Below, piece by piece: positions 1 through 8,921 of a stretch of 64,000 bases of DNA. Where the stretch lies: assembly GCF_030315745.1 (NCBI RefSeq), contig NZ_JASXSH010000001.1, forward strand, positions 248,001 through 312,000, in the 5' to 3' direction. The notes beneath the pieces are model-generated. The model did not search any database and was not told the origin of the DNA. It saw nothing but the letters and a program-made list of their open reading frames with translations. Source of the DNA: Gordonia heveisoli (GTDB taxonomy: Bacteria; Actinomycetota; Actinomycetes; Mycobacteriales; Mycobacteriaceae). The translations under genes and the position numbers were made by a program. Every line of letters begins with the position of its first letter. Position 1 is the stretch's first letter.

Positions 1-431
1 CCGCGGTACAGGCCGGTCACCACCTCGGTGCGCAGCGGTTCCGGCGCATGGGCCACCAGCGCCGGTGCGACGATGTTGAGGCCGACGAACAACGCTTCGC
101 GAGAAGGGAATCCGAGGTCGTCGAGGACCATGTCGAGGACGGTGTCATGTCCGAAACCGAGTCCGAGGCCGCCGAATTCGACCGGACCGCTCGGCCACGC
201 GAGCCCCGCGTCGTACAGCGCGGCCTGCAGCCGGCGCATCGTCGCCACCTGGTCGTCGTGCCCGGCTCGCAGTTCCTCGACCGCCGCGATCCGGTCTTCT
301 GCCGAACCGGCGGATTCGACTCGTCCAGCGGCGATGCCGTGGGTGACGAAGTCTGCGGCGATCTCCGACAGTCGGCCACGCAGATGGTCACCGAAAGCGG
401 TGAGATCGGTGGGGACCGCCGTGCTGGTCAC
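1..431 (-). CDS. Acyl-CoA dehydrogenase family protein, N-terminal part (cut by window edge)
   Basis: About 143 codons are visible; the rest lies beyond the left edge. After a variable start, the segment YDAGLAWPSGPVEFGG followed by LGLGFGHDTV and a helical stretch matches the N-terminal helical domain of acyl-CoA dehydrogenases, flavoenzymes that oxidise acyl-CoA thioesters. The GTG start overlaps the TGA of the upstream HpaB-family gene (GTGA), so the two are probably translationally coupled and share one promoter. The catalytic base and most of the FAD site are outside the window, so the substrate cannot be judged. The family call is fairly secure and the specificity is unknown. Confidence 0.7.
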   Translation of the reverse strand, partial: MTSTAVPTDLTAFGDHLRGRLSEIAADFVTHGIAAGRVESAGSAEDRIAAVEELRAGHDDQVATMRRLQAALYDAGLAWPSGPVEFGGLGLGFGHDTVLDMVLDDLGFPSREALFVGLNIVAPALVAHAPEPLRTEVVTGLYR

Positions 432-1804
432 GCGAGTCCCGCGAGTTCGAGCGCCAGTCGTTTGGCCTTGTCCATGTCGTAGTGTTTGCGGGCGACCATG
501 CGCTGGGCGTAGAGCCCGCCACCGGATTGGATCATGGTGACCAGCTGCCAGCCGCCGTAGGCATCGGCGGTGAAATCGCGAATCGCGTGGAAGAGCCGCG
601 TCCGGTACTCGCCGTCGATCCCCTCCTTGGTCCGCATGTACTTCTTGATGAGTGGGCCGACCTCGTCGTTTTCCAGATCGGCGACCGACGGTGCGGTGAG
701 GATCGATCCGCCTCCGATGTCGTGGAGATGGCGCACCATGAGACTGTAATCTGCTGCCGCATAATGCTTTGCGGCGTTGGTGTACAACTCGCTCGGGAAG
801 TACCAGCCCTCCGGGCTTTCCTCGGCGTTGGCGATCGCCGCTTCCAGACCCGAGCGTGTCATCGTCGCGTAGATGACCATCTCGGCGATCTTCTCGCGGA
901 TGTGCACGATCTTCTCGGTGCCGTTGGCCTCGGCGATCAGCTGCGCGAGTCCCACCAGCTGATCGCCGAACTCGGACATGTGAGCGGTGCCGCCCAACCG
1001 TTCCCACAGGCCGAGCGCATGCGCGAAGGTCGCCGAATGTGCGATCTGCCCGTCCAGGAACACGCGTTCGTTCGGGACGAAGACGTCGTCGAAAAGGATG
1101 AATCCCTCCGGCATGTTGTGCCGGGCGCTGACCGGGAAGTCGTCCTCCCGCTCGCGAGGTGCGTAACTGGTGTTCACGATGCGCACACCCGGCGCGTTGA
1201 CCGGCACCGCGCAGGCGACCGCGTAGTCCTCGTCGCCGGGTTTCATATTCTTGGTCGGCATCACGATCAATTCGTGACTGATCGCCGCCGACGAGATGTG
1301 CAGCTTTGCCCCGCGGATCACGATGCCGTCGGGACGGCGCTCGACGATGTGGGTGTAGACGTCGGGATCATCCTGCGCGCCCGGCGGGAGGCGCCGGTCG
1401 CCCTTGGCGTCCGTGATGGCCTGCACGCAGCGCAGGTCGTTGCGACGGCAGTAGTCGAAGTACTCCTCGATGCGCTGCGACAGTTCGGGATGATCGGCGC
1501 GCATCCGCGCGGCGGCGGTCAACAGAGCGAGCAATCCCTGACTGGTCGTCACCGTGACCATGTCCCAGTGCAGCAGCTTGCCCAGCAGCGTCTTCAGGTC
1601 GGCCGAACTGCGCGGGATGTCGAAGTAGGAACCGCTTGCGTCGTCACCCGGCTCGTAGTTGTCGTCGTAACCCTTCGCGACCAGCTCGATCGCGGTGGTG
1701 AACTGCGGATGGCGCGCGAGCTCTTTGACTTCCTCTCCCTCGGCGAAGATCCGCCGACCGTCGTCGAGCGACGCGATATAGGACTCCCTGGTCATCATCG
1801 CCAT
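428..1804 (-). CDS. 4-hydroxyphenylacetate 3-hydroxylase (HpaB) / 4-hydroxybutyryl-CoA dehydratase superfamily flavoprotein
   Basis: 458 residues, full length for the superfamily. The central stretch TDAKGDRRLPP, then DPDVYTHIVERRPDGIVIRGAK, and the later FDDVFVPNERVF are typical of the HpaB/AbfD fold, an acyl-CoA-dehydrogenase-like flavin enzyme. Overall order resembles clostridial 4-hydroxybutyryl-CoA dehydratase (AbfD), but the cysteines and histidine that hold the 4Fe-4S cluster there (Cys99, Cys103, His292, Cys299 in AbfD) have no counterparts, so a dehydratase is unlikely and a flavin-dependent hydroxylase or isomerase is more plausible. ATG start follows GAGGAG with 8 nt spacing. First gene of a unit with the acyl-CoA dehydrogenase; a divergent TetR gene probably controls it. 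Confidence 0.75.
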   Translation of the reverse strand: MAMMTRESYIASLDDGRRIFAEGEEVKELARHPQFTTAIELVAKGYDDNYEPGDDASGSYFDIPRSSADLKTLLGKLLHWDMVTVTTSQGLLALLTAAARMRADHPELSQRIEEYFDYCRRNDLRCVQAITDAKGDRRLPPGAQDDPDVYTHIVERRPDGIVIRGAKLHISSAAISHELIVMPTKNMKPGDEDYAVACAVPVNAPGVRIVNTSYAPREREDDFPVSARHNMPEGFILFDDVFVPNERVFLDGQIAHSATFAHALGLWERLGGTAHMSEFGDQLVGLAQLIAEANGTEKIVHIREKIAEMVIYATMTRSGLEAAIANAEESPEGWYFPSELYTNAAKHYAAADYSLMVRHLHDIGGGSILTAPSVADLENDEVGPLIKKYMRTKEGIDGEYRTRLFHAIRDFTADAYGGWQLVTMIQSGGGLYAQRMVARKHYDMDKAKRLALELAGLA

Positions 1805-1858
1805 CTGGTCATCTCCTCATCCCGAGCCTGTCCGAACCGTTCTCCGGCAACTTTTCTG

Positions 1859-1887
1859 ATGCTAGATTCAGGTTCAGTAAATGACAA
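1859..1887 (-). promoter_or_regulatory. Sigma-70-type promoter of the HpaB-family operon
   Basis: On the minus strand TTGTCA (1887-1882) is followed after exactly 17 nt by TAGCAT (1864-1859). This is a near-consensus -35/-10 pair with a predicted start site near 1852 and a leader of about 48 nt. It lies in the divergent gap shared with the TetR gene, where the repressor would be expected to act. A direct repeat TTCAG-G-TTCAG lies inside the spacer. Confidence 0.65.
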
Positions 1888-1948
1888 GGGTCACACTTTC
1901 CGCCCGGTGCCGAGCACCGACGGTGACCATGACGCAGGAGCGATCGCC

Positions 1949-2560
1949 ATGCCGCCGACTCTCAAGGGACGCCAGACCGAGGCCGCATTCCTCGACGCCG
2001 CGCGACGCATGTTCGCCGAAAAGGGGTTCCTGAACACCAAGATCTCCGACATCGCGGCGGCCGCCGGCCGCTCGACCGGCTCGTTCTACAACTATTACGA
2101 GAGCAAGGAACGGCTGCTCGAAGCGCTACTCGAACAGTTCACCGCCGAGATCGTCGACGGCTCCCTGCGTACCCGGCACGCCGACGCCGAGGCCGGCGTA
2201 CGTGCAGCGGTGACCGCGTACTGGACCACGTATCGCAAATATCTGCCCGAGATGATCGGGCTCTTCCAGATGTCCATGCTCGACGAGACTTTCGCCAATC
2301 GCTGGCGGACCAACCGCACCGCCGGCATCCGGCAGATCCTCACCGGGCTGCAGAGCGCACAGCGCGCGGGGCACCCGATCGGTCTGCCACTGCGACCGCT
2401 GGCAACCGCACTCGTCTCGGTGCTCGAATCGGTCTGCTGGACATGGCTCGTCGCCAACGGGGACGCCGACGAATCACCACCCGACGACGAGACCGCCATC
2501 GACATCCTCACCGCGATCTGGTTCCGCACAGTGTACCAGCCTGGTGCGGTGGCGGGCTAA
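1949..2560 (+). CDS. TetR/AcrR family transcriptional regulator
   Basis: 203 residues. Residues about 1-55 form the TetR helix-turn-helix: FLDAARRMFAEKGF, then KISDIAAAAGRSTGSFYNYYESKERLL. The remainder is a helical ligand-binding domain of family-typical length. The ATG at 1949 is preceded by CAGGAG with 8 nt spacing, which favours it over an in-frame GTG at 1907. It is divergent from the HpaB-family/acyl-CoA dehydrogenase pair and so is the likely local repressor; the ligand is unknown. It converges with the SulP gene 10 bp away. Confidence 0.85.
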   Translation: MPPTLKGRQTEAAFLDAARRMFAEKGFLNTKISDIAAAAGRSTGSFYNYYESKERLLEALLEQFTAEIVDGSLRTRHADAEAGVRAAVTAYWTTYRKYLPEMIGLFQMSMLDETFANRWRTNRTAGIRQILTGLQSAQRAGHPIGLPLRPLATALVSVLESVCWTWLVANGDADESPPDDETAIDILTAIWFRTVYQPGAVAG

Positions 2561-2570
2561 ATCAGCCGGA

Positions 2571-4124
2571 CTAGTCGCCCGGCCCGCGGAAACCACCGGA
2601 CAGCCTGGCATGCAGGGCGGCCGACGGCTCGTTGAGCCCGACGAAGGTCACCGTCTTGCCGAGCGCCTCATATCGGGCTCGGATGGCGTCGAGAGTCGCG
2701 ACCGTGGTGGCATCCCACAGGTGTGACGAGGAGAAGTCGATGGTGACCTGCGGCGGGTCGGTGGCGAAGTCGAAGCGGTCCTCCAACGTGTTACTGGCCG
2801 CGAAGAACAGATGCCCACGAATCCGATAGGTGCGATGTCCGGGGGTGTCCACCTCACCCGGTTCGGACACCGCCGGTGCCGTGTCGCTTGACTCCACCTG
2901 TGCGCCACCGGCCATCCGCCGCACCAGGATGACCATCGCACACAGGACGCCGGCCAGGACACCGAAGGCGAGGTTGTGAGTCGCGACCGTCACCCCGACG
3001 GTGCCGAGCATGGTGATCGTCTCGCCGATCGGCATGCGGCGCAGTGTCTTCGGTGCTATCGAATGCCAGTCCATGGTCGCCACCGACACCATCACCATCA
3101 CCGCGACGAGCGCCGCCATCGGAATCGCGGCGAGGACCGGGGCGAAGAACGCCATCATGCACAGCAGCGACGCCCCGGCGACGAAGGTCGAAATGCGGGT
3201 GCGTGCCCCACACGTCTTCACATTCATCATCGTTTGGCCGATCATCGCGCAACCGCCCATGCCGCCGAACAGGCCGGTGGTGAAGTTCGCGACCCCCTGC
3301 CCCCACCCCTCCCGCCGGTGATCGGAGGACGTATCGGTCAGTTCGTCGACGATCTTCGCGGTGATCAGCGACTCCAGTAATCCGACCATGGCGATGGCGA
3401 GCGCGTACGGCGCGATGATGCGCAGCGTCTCCAGTTCCATCGGCACATCGGGCAGTCCGAAGGCGGGTAGCTCATCGACCGGCCCCTCGTCCCCCACACG
3501 CGGGATCGCCACCGCCCCGACGACCGCGATCACCGTCAGGATCGCGGTCGCGATCAGCGGCGCCGGGATGACGGTGGTGATGCGCGGGAGCACGATCATC
3601 ACCACCAGGCCGGCCGCGGTCATCGGGTACACCAGCCACGGCACGCCGATCAGATGTGGAACCTGGGCGCTGAATATGAGGATCGCCAGCGCGTTCACGA
3701 ATCCGGTCATCACGCTGTGCGGGATGAAGCGCATCAGTTTGGCCACGCCGACGGCGGCGAGCAGTACCTGGAGAACGCCGGCCAGCAGGACGGTCGCGAC
3801 CAGATAGTCCACGCCGTGATCACGCACCATCGGCGCGGCGACCAGCGCCACCGAGCCGGCCGCCGCGGACACCATCGCCCGCCGACCGCCCACGATCGCG
3901 ATCGTCATCGCGAAGATGAACGAGGTGAACAGGCCCACCGCGGGCGAGACCCCCGCGACGAGCGAGAACGAGATGGTCTCCGGGATGAGCGCCAGCGCGG
4001 TGACGAGCCCGGCGAACACCTCGACCCGCAGAAGGCGGGGATTGCGCAGGGCCGCGAGCGTCTGCGACCGGCCCGACGCGCGTCGGAGCGCAGTGCTGCG
4101 CGAGGGCAGCGGGTACTCCCGCAT
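2571..4124 (-). CDS. SulP family anion transporter with C-terminal STAS domain
   Basis: 517 residues. The first ~400 form about 10-12 hydrophobic segments beginning AGLVTALALIPETISFSLVAG, the SulP/SLC26 entry signature. A further family stretch GLFGGMGGCAMIGQTMMN sits mid-protein. Residues about 430-510 form a STAS domain (TYRIRGHLFFAASNTLEDRF, later VTIDFSSSHLWDATTVATLD). Homologues carry sulfate, bicarbonate or other anions; the substrate cannot be read from sequence. The start has GGAGAG upstream. It follows the TrpB2 gene in the same direction after 216 bp in which I see no gene. Confidence 0.88.
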   Translation of the reverse strand: MREYPLPSRSTALRRASGRSQTLAALRNPRLLRVEVFAGLVTALALIPETISFSLVAGVSPAVGLFTSFIFAMTIAIVGGRRAMVSAAAGSVALVAAPMVRDHGVDYLVATVLLAGVLQVLLAAVGVAKLMRFIPHSVMTGFVNALAILIFSAQVPHLIGVPWLVYPMTAAGLVVMIVLPRITTVIPAPLIATAILTVIAVVGAVAIPRVGDEGPVDELPAFGLPDVPMELETLRIIAPYALAIAMVGLLESLITAKIVDELTDTSSDHRREGWGQGVANFTTGLFGGMGGCAMIGQTMMNVKTCGARTRISTFVAGASLLCMMAFFAPVLAAIPMAALVAVMVMVSVATMDWHSIAPKTLRRMPIGETITMLGTVGVTVATHNLAFGVLAGVLCAMVILVRRMAGGAQVESSDTAPAVSEPGEVDTPGHRTYRIRGHLFFAASNTLEDRFDFATDPPQVTIDFSSSHLWDATTVATLDAIRARYEALGKTVTFVGLNEPSAALHARLSGGFRGPGD

Positions 4125-4340
4125 GTCGAATACCTCTCCGGTCCGGGGTTGCGTGGCGGATCCGCCCAGGCCGACGAACCATGGATTCCACGTTTCGCAC
4201 GCAGGCCGACTCGAACTGATCGAACCGCGGTGATCTACGCACGCAAAGTTGGGCGGCGCACCGAACTAAGGTCTGGTCGACCGCCGCACGCTACTTCGGA
4301 TCTTCCCGGAGATCGCCGGTCCACGCAAAACCGAGACGGA

Positions 4341-5696
4341 TCAGAATCCTCCGCCGAGGAAGTCGGCGTAGGCGGGCAGGTCCAGCTGGCCGTGTCCGGA
4401 CAGACCGATCACCACGACCTCCTCCTTGTCGGAGTTGGCCACCTGCGCCGCGCAGGCCGCGATCGCGTGGTTCGACTCCGGCGCGGGCACGATGCCCTGG
4501 GCTCGGGCGAACTGCACGCCCGCGGCGAAGGCGTCGTGCTGGCTGATCGCGACACCCTGCACCAGACCGAGTTCGACGGTGTGACTCAGGGCGGGCGCCA
4601 TGCCGTGATAGCGCAGGCCGCCGGCATGGATGGGATCGGGCACGAAATCCATCCCGAGGGTGTGCATCTTCAGCAACGGTGTCAGGCCGGCGACGTCACC
4701 GTGGTCGTAACGGTACTCACCTTCGGTGATCGACGGACAGGCCGCTGGCTCGGCCGCAACGATGCGCGGATTCGACCGGCCGTGGATCTTCTCCCGCAGG
4801 AACGGAAAGGCCAGACCGCCGAGATTCGAACCGCCACCAGCACATCCGAAGACGACGTCGGCACCACCCGGCTCGACGGCGGACAACTGCGCGACGGCCT
4901 CCTGCCCGATGACGCTCTGGTGCAACACAACATGATTGAGGACACTGCCGAGCGCGTAGCGGGTGTCGTCGTTGGCCGCGGCCACCTCGACGGCCTCACT
5001 CACCGCCATACCCAGGCTGCCGGTGGTGTTGGGATCCTTGGCGAGCATCGCCCGGCCGGATTCGGTGAGATCGGAGGGACTCGGGTGCAAGGTGCCACCG
5101 TAGGTGCGGATCAGGAACCCGCGATAAGGCTTGGAGTCGTAGGAGGCCCGCACCTGCCAGACCTCGACGTCGATGCCGAACTGGGCGCCGGCGAACGCCA
5201 GCGCGCTACCCCACTGCCCGGCACCGGTCTCGGTAGTCAGCTTCTTGACTCCGTCGATGCTGTTGTAATAGGCCTGCGCGACAGCGGAATTCGTCTTGTG
5301 ACTACCGACCGGACTGACGCCCTCGTATTTGACGTAGATACGCGCCTTGGTATTGAGCGCCTGTTCGAACCGTCGGGCGCGGATCAGCGGCGCCGGTCGC
5401 CACATCCGGTAGATCTCGCGGACCGGCTCGGGAATCTCGATGTAGGGCTCGGCGGACACCTCCTGGGCGATGAGCCCACTGGGGAACAGCGCCGCCAGAT
5501 CGTCGGGGCCAACCGGCTCCTTGGTTCCGGGATGCAGATGAGGCGGGATGGGCGTATCCAGTTCCGCGGCCAGGTTGTACCAGTGCGTCGGCACGTCGAC
5601 CGTGATCAGGTCCGGGTTCTCAGCATTCACCTGCGTCATGAATTCACTGTAGATCGGTTCCTGCTTGCGATCGTTGACATCCGGGGTACCCGACAC
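4341..5696 (-). CDS. TrpB2-type tryptophan synthase beta chain (PLP enzyme)
   Basis: 451 residues. The PLP lysine lies in GVSPVGSHKTNSAVAQAYYN, the phosphate loop in FGCAGGGSNLGG, and the protein ends with GLSGHGQLDLPAYADFL, all characteristic of the TrpB2 subgroup rather than the TrpA-partnered TrpB1. TrpB2 proteins make tryptophan from indole and serine or salvage indole. No trpA or other trp gene is nearby. The start is uncertain: GTG at 5696 gives 451 residues, ATG at 5639 gives 432 and matches the N-terminus of many homologues. Confidence 0.85.
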   Translation of the reverse strand: MSGTPDVNDRKQEPIYSEFMTQVNAENPDLITVDVPTHWYNLAAELDTPIPPHLHPGTKEPVGPDDLAALFPSGLIAQEVSAEPYIEIPEPVREIYRMWRPAPLIRARRFEQALNTKARIYVKYEGVSPVGSHKTNSAVAQAYYNSIDGVKKLTTETGAGQWGSALAFAGAQFGIDVEVWQVRASYDSKPYRGFLIRTYGGTLHPSPSDLTESGRAMLAKDPNTTGSLGMAVSEAVEVAAANDDTRYALGSVLNHVVLHQSVIGQEAVAQLSAVEPGGADVVFGCAGGGSNLGGLAFPFLREKIHGRSNPRIVAAEPAACPSITEGEYRYDHGDVAGLTPLLKMHTLGMDFVPDPIHAGGLRYHGMAPALSHTVELGLVQGVAISQHDAFAAGVQFARAQGIVPAPESNHAIAACAAQVANSDKEEVVVIGLSGHGQLDLPAYADFLGGGF

Positions 5697-5750
5697 CGGA
5701 GAGCTCGGGTCCGTCGTCGGTTCGTCAGGGCCGCCAGTCCGGGAGCATCG

Positions 5751-6959
5751 TCAGTCCGGGAGCATCGGGGCGTCGTCACCGTGGTTGCGGCCGACGAGCA
5801 CCGCCCGAGTCACCGAATCACGGCCGAACCGATTCCGGAGTGCGTCCATGGTGTGGTCGAGTTCCTCGTGGTGATCGTCGGCGAAGGGCAGGGCCAGCTG
5901 GACCGCGTCATGGTTGTCGAGATTGGTCAGCGACAGCCCGATCAGAGTGCAGCCACGCTCGCGGATGATCGGCATCGCGTCGGCGACGAGGCCGCGTGCG
6001 GCCGCCATGATGACGTCGGTGCGGTCGGTAACCTCGGGGAGGGTGCGGGATCGCGTGGCGCGCGCGTAGTCGTCGAATCGGAGTCTCAGAACAACTGTGC
6101 GACAAACTCGTTCGGCACCACGTAACCGTTTTCCGAGCCGTTCGACGATCGCGATCACGGTCGCCTCCAGATCGGCCTCGGACGTGGGCCGACGACCGAG
6201 TGCGCGTTGCGAGCCGATCGAGCTCCGACGTCGGCCCGTCTCGACACGCCGTGGATCCTGGGCCATGGACAAGGCGAAAAGGTGGCGCCCCGACCCCGGT
6301 CCGACGAGCGCGGCGAGTCTGCGCTCGCCGAGTCGGGCCATGTCGCCGACCGTCCTGATCCCGGCGTCGTGCAGCTTCGCCTCGGTCACCGGGCCGACAC
6401 CCCACAACCTGCGCACCGGCAGCGGATGCAGAAACGCCAGTTCACCACCGGGCTCCACGATCAGCAGACCATCGGGTTTGCCGACCGCGCTGGCGACCTT
6501 CGCGAGGAATTTGGAGCGGGCAGCGCCGACGGTGATCGGCAGCCCGACCTCGTCGCGGATCCGGCGGCGCAATTCGATCCCGATCCGTTCCGGACTGCCC
6601 GCCAGCCTCCGCAAGCCCCCGACATCGAGGAATGCCTCGTCGACGGAGATGCCCTCCACCAGCGGGGTGGTGTCGCGGAAGATCTCGAAGACCGCGCGAC
6701 TGGCCTCCATGTACGCGTCGAACCGTGGCCGGACGACCACCGCGCGCGGACACAGCGCCCGAGCCTCGTGACCGGGCATTGGAGTGCGGATCCCGTAGGC
6801 CTTCGCCTCGTAGCTCGCGGCCAGCACCACCCCGCCACCGACGATCACCGGCTTACCCTTCAACGCCGGATTGTCCCGCTGCTCCACCGAGGCATAGAAG
6901 GAGTCGAGATCGGCATGCAGGATCGACGCCTCCCGCCGCTCCCGACCCTCGATTCGCAT
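5751..6959 (-). CDS. dinB: DNA polymerase IV (Y family)
   Basis: 402 residues. The catalytic motif ILHADLDSFYASVEQRDNP (first metal-binding Asp, steric-gate position), the KPVIVGG loop, EAKAYGIRTPM and SVDEAFLDV (second acidic pair) are all present, followed by helix-hairpin-helix (LWGVGPVTEAKL) and little-finger regions. Translesion polymerase for damaged or stalled templates. The ATG at 6959 is the first plausible start. A palindromic SOS box lies directly against it, so LexA control is likely. No beta-clamp motif beyond a possible QLALPF near the C-terminus. Confidence 0.92.
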   Translation of the reverse strand: MRIEGRERREASILHADLDSFYASVEQRDNPALKGKPVIVGGGVVLAASYEAKAYGIRTPMPGHEARALCPRAVVVRPRFDAYMEASRAVFEIFRDTTPLVEGISVDEAFLDVGGLRRLAGSPERIGIELRRRIRDEVGLPITVGAARSKFLAKVASAVGKPDGLLIVEPGGELAFLHPLPVRRLWGVGPVTEAKLHDAGIRTVGDMARLGERRLAALVGPGSGRHLFALSMAQDPRRVETGRRRSSIGSQRALGRRPTSEADLEATVIAIVERLGKRLRGAERVCRTVVLRLRFDDYARATRSRTLPEVTDRTDVIMAAARGLVADAMPIIRERGCTLIGLSLTNLDNHDAVQLALPFADDHHEELDHTMDALRNRFGRDSVTRAVLVGRNHGDDAPMLPD

Positions 6960-6974
6960 AGAACATATGTTCGC
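6959..6974. promoter_or_regulatory. LexA (SOS) box of dinB
   Basis: The core GAAC-ATAT-GTTC is a perfect palindrome (6961-6972). Read on the minus strand it is GCGAAC-N4-GTTCTA, close to the actinobacterial SOS consensus TCGAAC-N4-GTTCGA. It touches the first base of the dinB start codon, so bound LexA would cover the promoter or the start site. Confidence 0.75.
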
Positions 6975-7037
6975 ATAGGTCTCCGACAAGCGGCCACAGC
7001 CCGATCTCGTTGCCTCCCGATATGTCAGAGTCGAGTC

Positions 7038-7652
7038 GTGACCACAACACCTGACGACCACAGCGCCGCCGAATGGGACGCGCGCTACGCGGAAGCGGAT
7101 CGCCTGTGGACCGCGGAGGTCAATCCGGCGCTGGCGGTCGAGGTGAGCGATCTGACGCCGGGTCGCGCACTCGACGTCGGGTCCGGCGAAGGCGCCGACG
7201 CACGATGGCTGGCCGACGCAGGCTGGCAGGTCACCGCAGTGGACATCGCACAGGTCGCCGTCGACCGTGCGCGCGCCCTCGATCCCCGGCCCGCGATCAC
7301 CTGGGTACGCGCCGACCTGCGCATCGATACCGTCCCCGGCGCCGACTTCGACCTGGTCGCGCTGCACTATTTCCCCATCGCCACAGCCGACACCAACGTG
7401 GCGCGCACACTGATCGGCGCGGTCGGTGTGGGCGGGACGCTGCTGGTCGTCGCCCATGACCCCGACGGTGTACGCGCCCACGGCCGCAACCCAGACGACT
7501 ACCTCCAGCCCGACGACGTTGCCGCGCTGCTCGGCGAGGACTGGTCGATCGTCACCGCCGAGACCCGCGAGCGCGGTCGCCCAGGTGGTTCACCGAATGC
7601 GGTAAGCCATCATCACCTCGACGTCGTCCTGCGGGCGCGTCGCATTCGCTGA
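7038..7652 (+). CDS. SAM-dependent methyltransferase, class I
   Basis: 204 residues. Rossmann motif I is RALDVGSGEGADARWLA, motif II acid TAVDIAQVAVDRARAL, and a later DFDLVALHYFP strand fits the class I fold. The N-terminal EWDARYAEADRLW matches small actinobacterial methyltransferases related to thiopurine or tellurite resistance types. GTG at 7038 is chosen because it opens the conserved region; no clear ribosome binding site is present. It is divergent from dinB and converges on the lyase gene 16 bp away. Substrate unknown. Confidence 0.8.
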   Translation: MTTTPDDHSAAEWDARYAEADRLWTAEVNPALAVEVSDLTPGRALDVGSGEGADARWLADAGWQVTAVDIAQVAVDRARALDPRPAITWVRADLRIDTVPGADFDLVALHYFPIATADTNVARTLIGAVGVGGTLLVVAHDPDGVRAHGRNPDDYLQPDDVAALLGEDWSIVTAETRERGRPGGSPNAVSHHHLDVVLRARRIR

Positions 7653-7668
7653 CCGCGCGACCGGCACC

Positions 7669-8826
7669 TCAGGAACCCGGCAGGACGGTCGCTATCCGGT
7701 CGACGGCCTCGGTCAGCACATCCGGTGCACAGGCCACGTTGAGCCGGGCGAAGCCGTTGCCCTGCACTCCGAAGGCCGGGCCGTGATGCAATGCCACCCG
7801 GCCTTGCTCCAAGATCGCCAGACCCGGGTTGTCGCCGAGACCGGTGGCCCGAAAATCCAGCCACGCCAGATAGGACGCCGACGGGCGGTGCGCCCGCACT
7901 CCGGGGAGTCGGGTGTCGATCAGCTCGGTGAGCAGATCGAGATTGGCGCCGATCACCGACAGGGTGGCGTCGAGCCAGTCGTCGCCGCCGGAGAAGGCCG
8001 CCTCGGTGGCGGCACGACCGAGGATCGACGTGCGGAACCGCACCTCTTCGGGCTGCCGGGCCACCAGCGCCCGCATCCGATCACCGGCGACGACGGTCAG
8101 CGCACATTTGGCGCCGGCGATGTTGAACGCCTTGCTCGCCGAATGGGCGGCGACCCCGACCTCGCGCGCGGCGTCGGATATGTCGAGGAACGGAACGAAG
8201 TCGACGCCGGGATGGACCAGCGGTGCGTGGATCTCGTCGCTGATGACCAACGCGTCGTATTCGGCGGCCAACTCTGCGAGTCGGGCCAGCTCGGACCGCG
8301 GATGCACCAGCCCGAGCGGGTTGTGCGGATGGCACAGCAATACCGCGCGCGCCCCGGCCGCCAGCGCCGCGCGGATGCCGTCGAGGTCGAGACGCCAGCC
8401 CGCGTCGTCGACGCTCAACGGCACCTCGACGACCCGCCCGCCCGCCTCCGGGACGAGTTCGAAGAACGGTGGGTAGATCGGTGGCATCACGATCACTCCG
8501 TCACCCGGCGCGATCCCGGCACGCAGCGCCTCGACGATCACCACGCTGACGTCGGTGGTCAACGACACGTCGGCAGGGTCGGGGGCCCAGCCCCAGCGTC
8601 GATCCGCGAATCCGGCGAAAGCCGTTGCCGCGCCGCCTGCGTCACCCGCATAGCCGAGGTCGGAGGCTGCCACGGTGGCGATCATGGCCTCGGCGACCAC
8701 CGGGGCCAGCGGATAATCCATCTCCGCGACGAACAGCGGCAGCACATCGTCGGGATAGGTTCGCCATTTGGCGCTGGTGCGACGCCGCAGTTCTGCCAGG
8801 TCGGGGGCGACAGGTCCGATGCTCAC
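7669..8826 (-). CDS. PatB/MalY-like PLP-dependent C-S lyase (aminotransferase fold I/II)
   Basis: 385 residues from the GTG at 8826. Family landmarks: VLPLFVAEMDYPLAPVV near the N-terminus, LLCHPHNPLGLVHPR in the middle, VISDEIHAPLVHPG, and the PLP lysine in HSASKAFNIAGAKCA. MalY/PatB enzymes cleave cystathionine or cysteine conjugates. A longer start (GTG 8892) would add 22 poorly conserved residues and crowd the divergent LLM promoter, so the shorter start is preferred. Confidence 0.82.
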   Translation of the reverse strand: MSIGPVAPDLAELRRRTSAKWRTYPDDVLPLFVAEMDYPLAPVVAEAMIATVAASDLGYAGDAGGAATAFAGFADRRWGWAPDPADVSLTTDVSVVIVEALRAGIAPGDGVIVMPPIYPPFFELVPEAGGRVVEVPLSVDDAGWRLDLDGIRAALAAGARAVLLCHPHNPLGLVHPRSELARLAELAAEYDALVISDEIHAPLVHPGVDFVPFLDISDAAREVGVAAHSASKAFNIAGAKCALTVVAGDRMRALVARQPEEVRFRTSILGRAATEAAFSGGDDWLDATLSVIGANLDLLTELIDTRLPGVRAHRPSASYLAWLDFRATGLGDNPGLAILEQGRVALHHGPAFGVQGNGFARLNVACAPDVLTEAVDRIATVLPGS

Positions 8827-8921
8827 CTCACCCTTCGTACCCGATCCGCGCGATTCGATACGAAGCGGCTCGCGCACAGCACCTCTCGACACACCCCGGC
8901 GGCCCCCGGCACACTGGCGCC

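Noticed and set aside
482-1948. Very long plus-strand frame running through the HpaB gene into the TetR gene
   Set aside because: It is the GC-rich antisense shadow of the HpaB gene; only the part from 1949 matches TetR.
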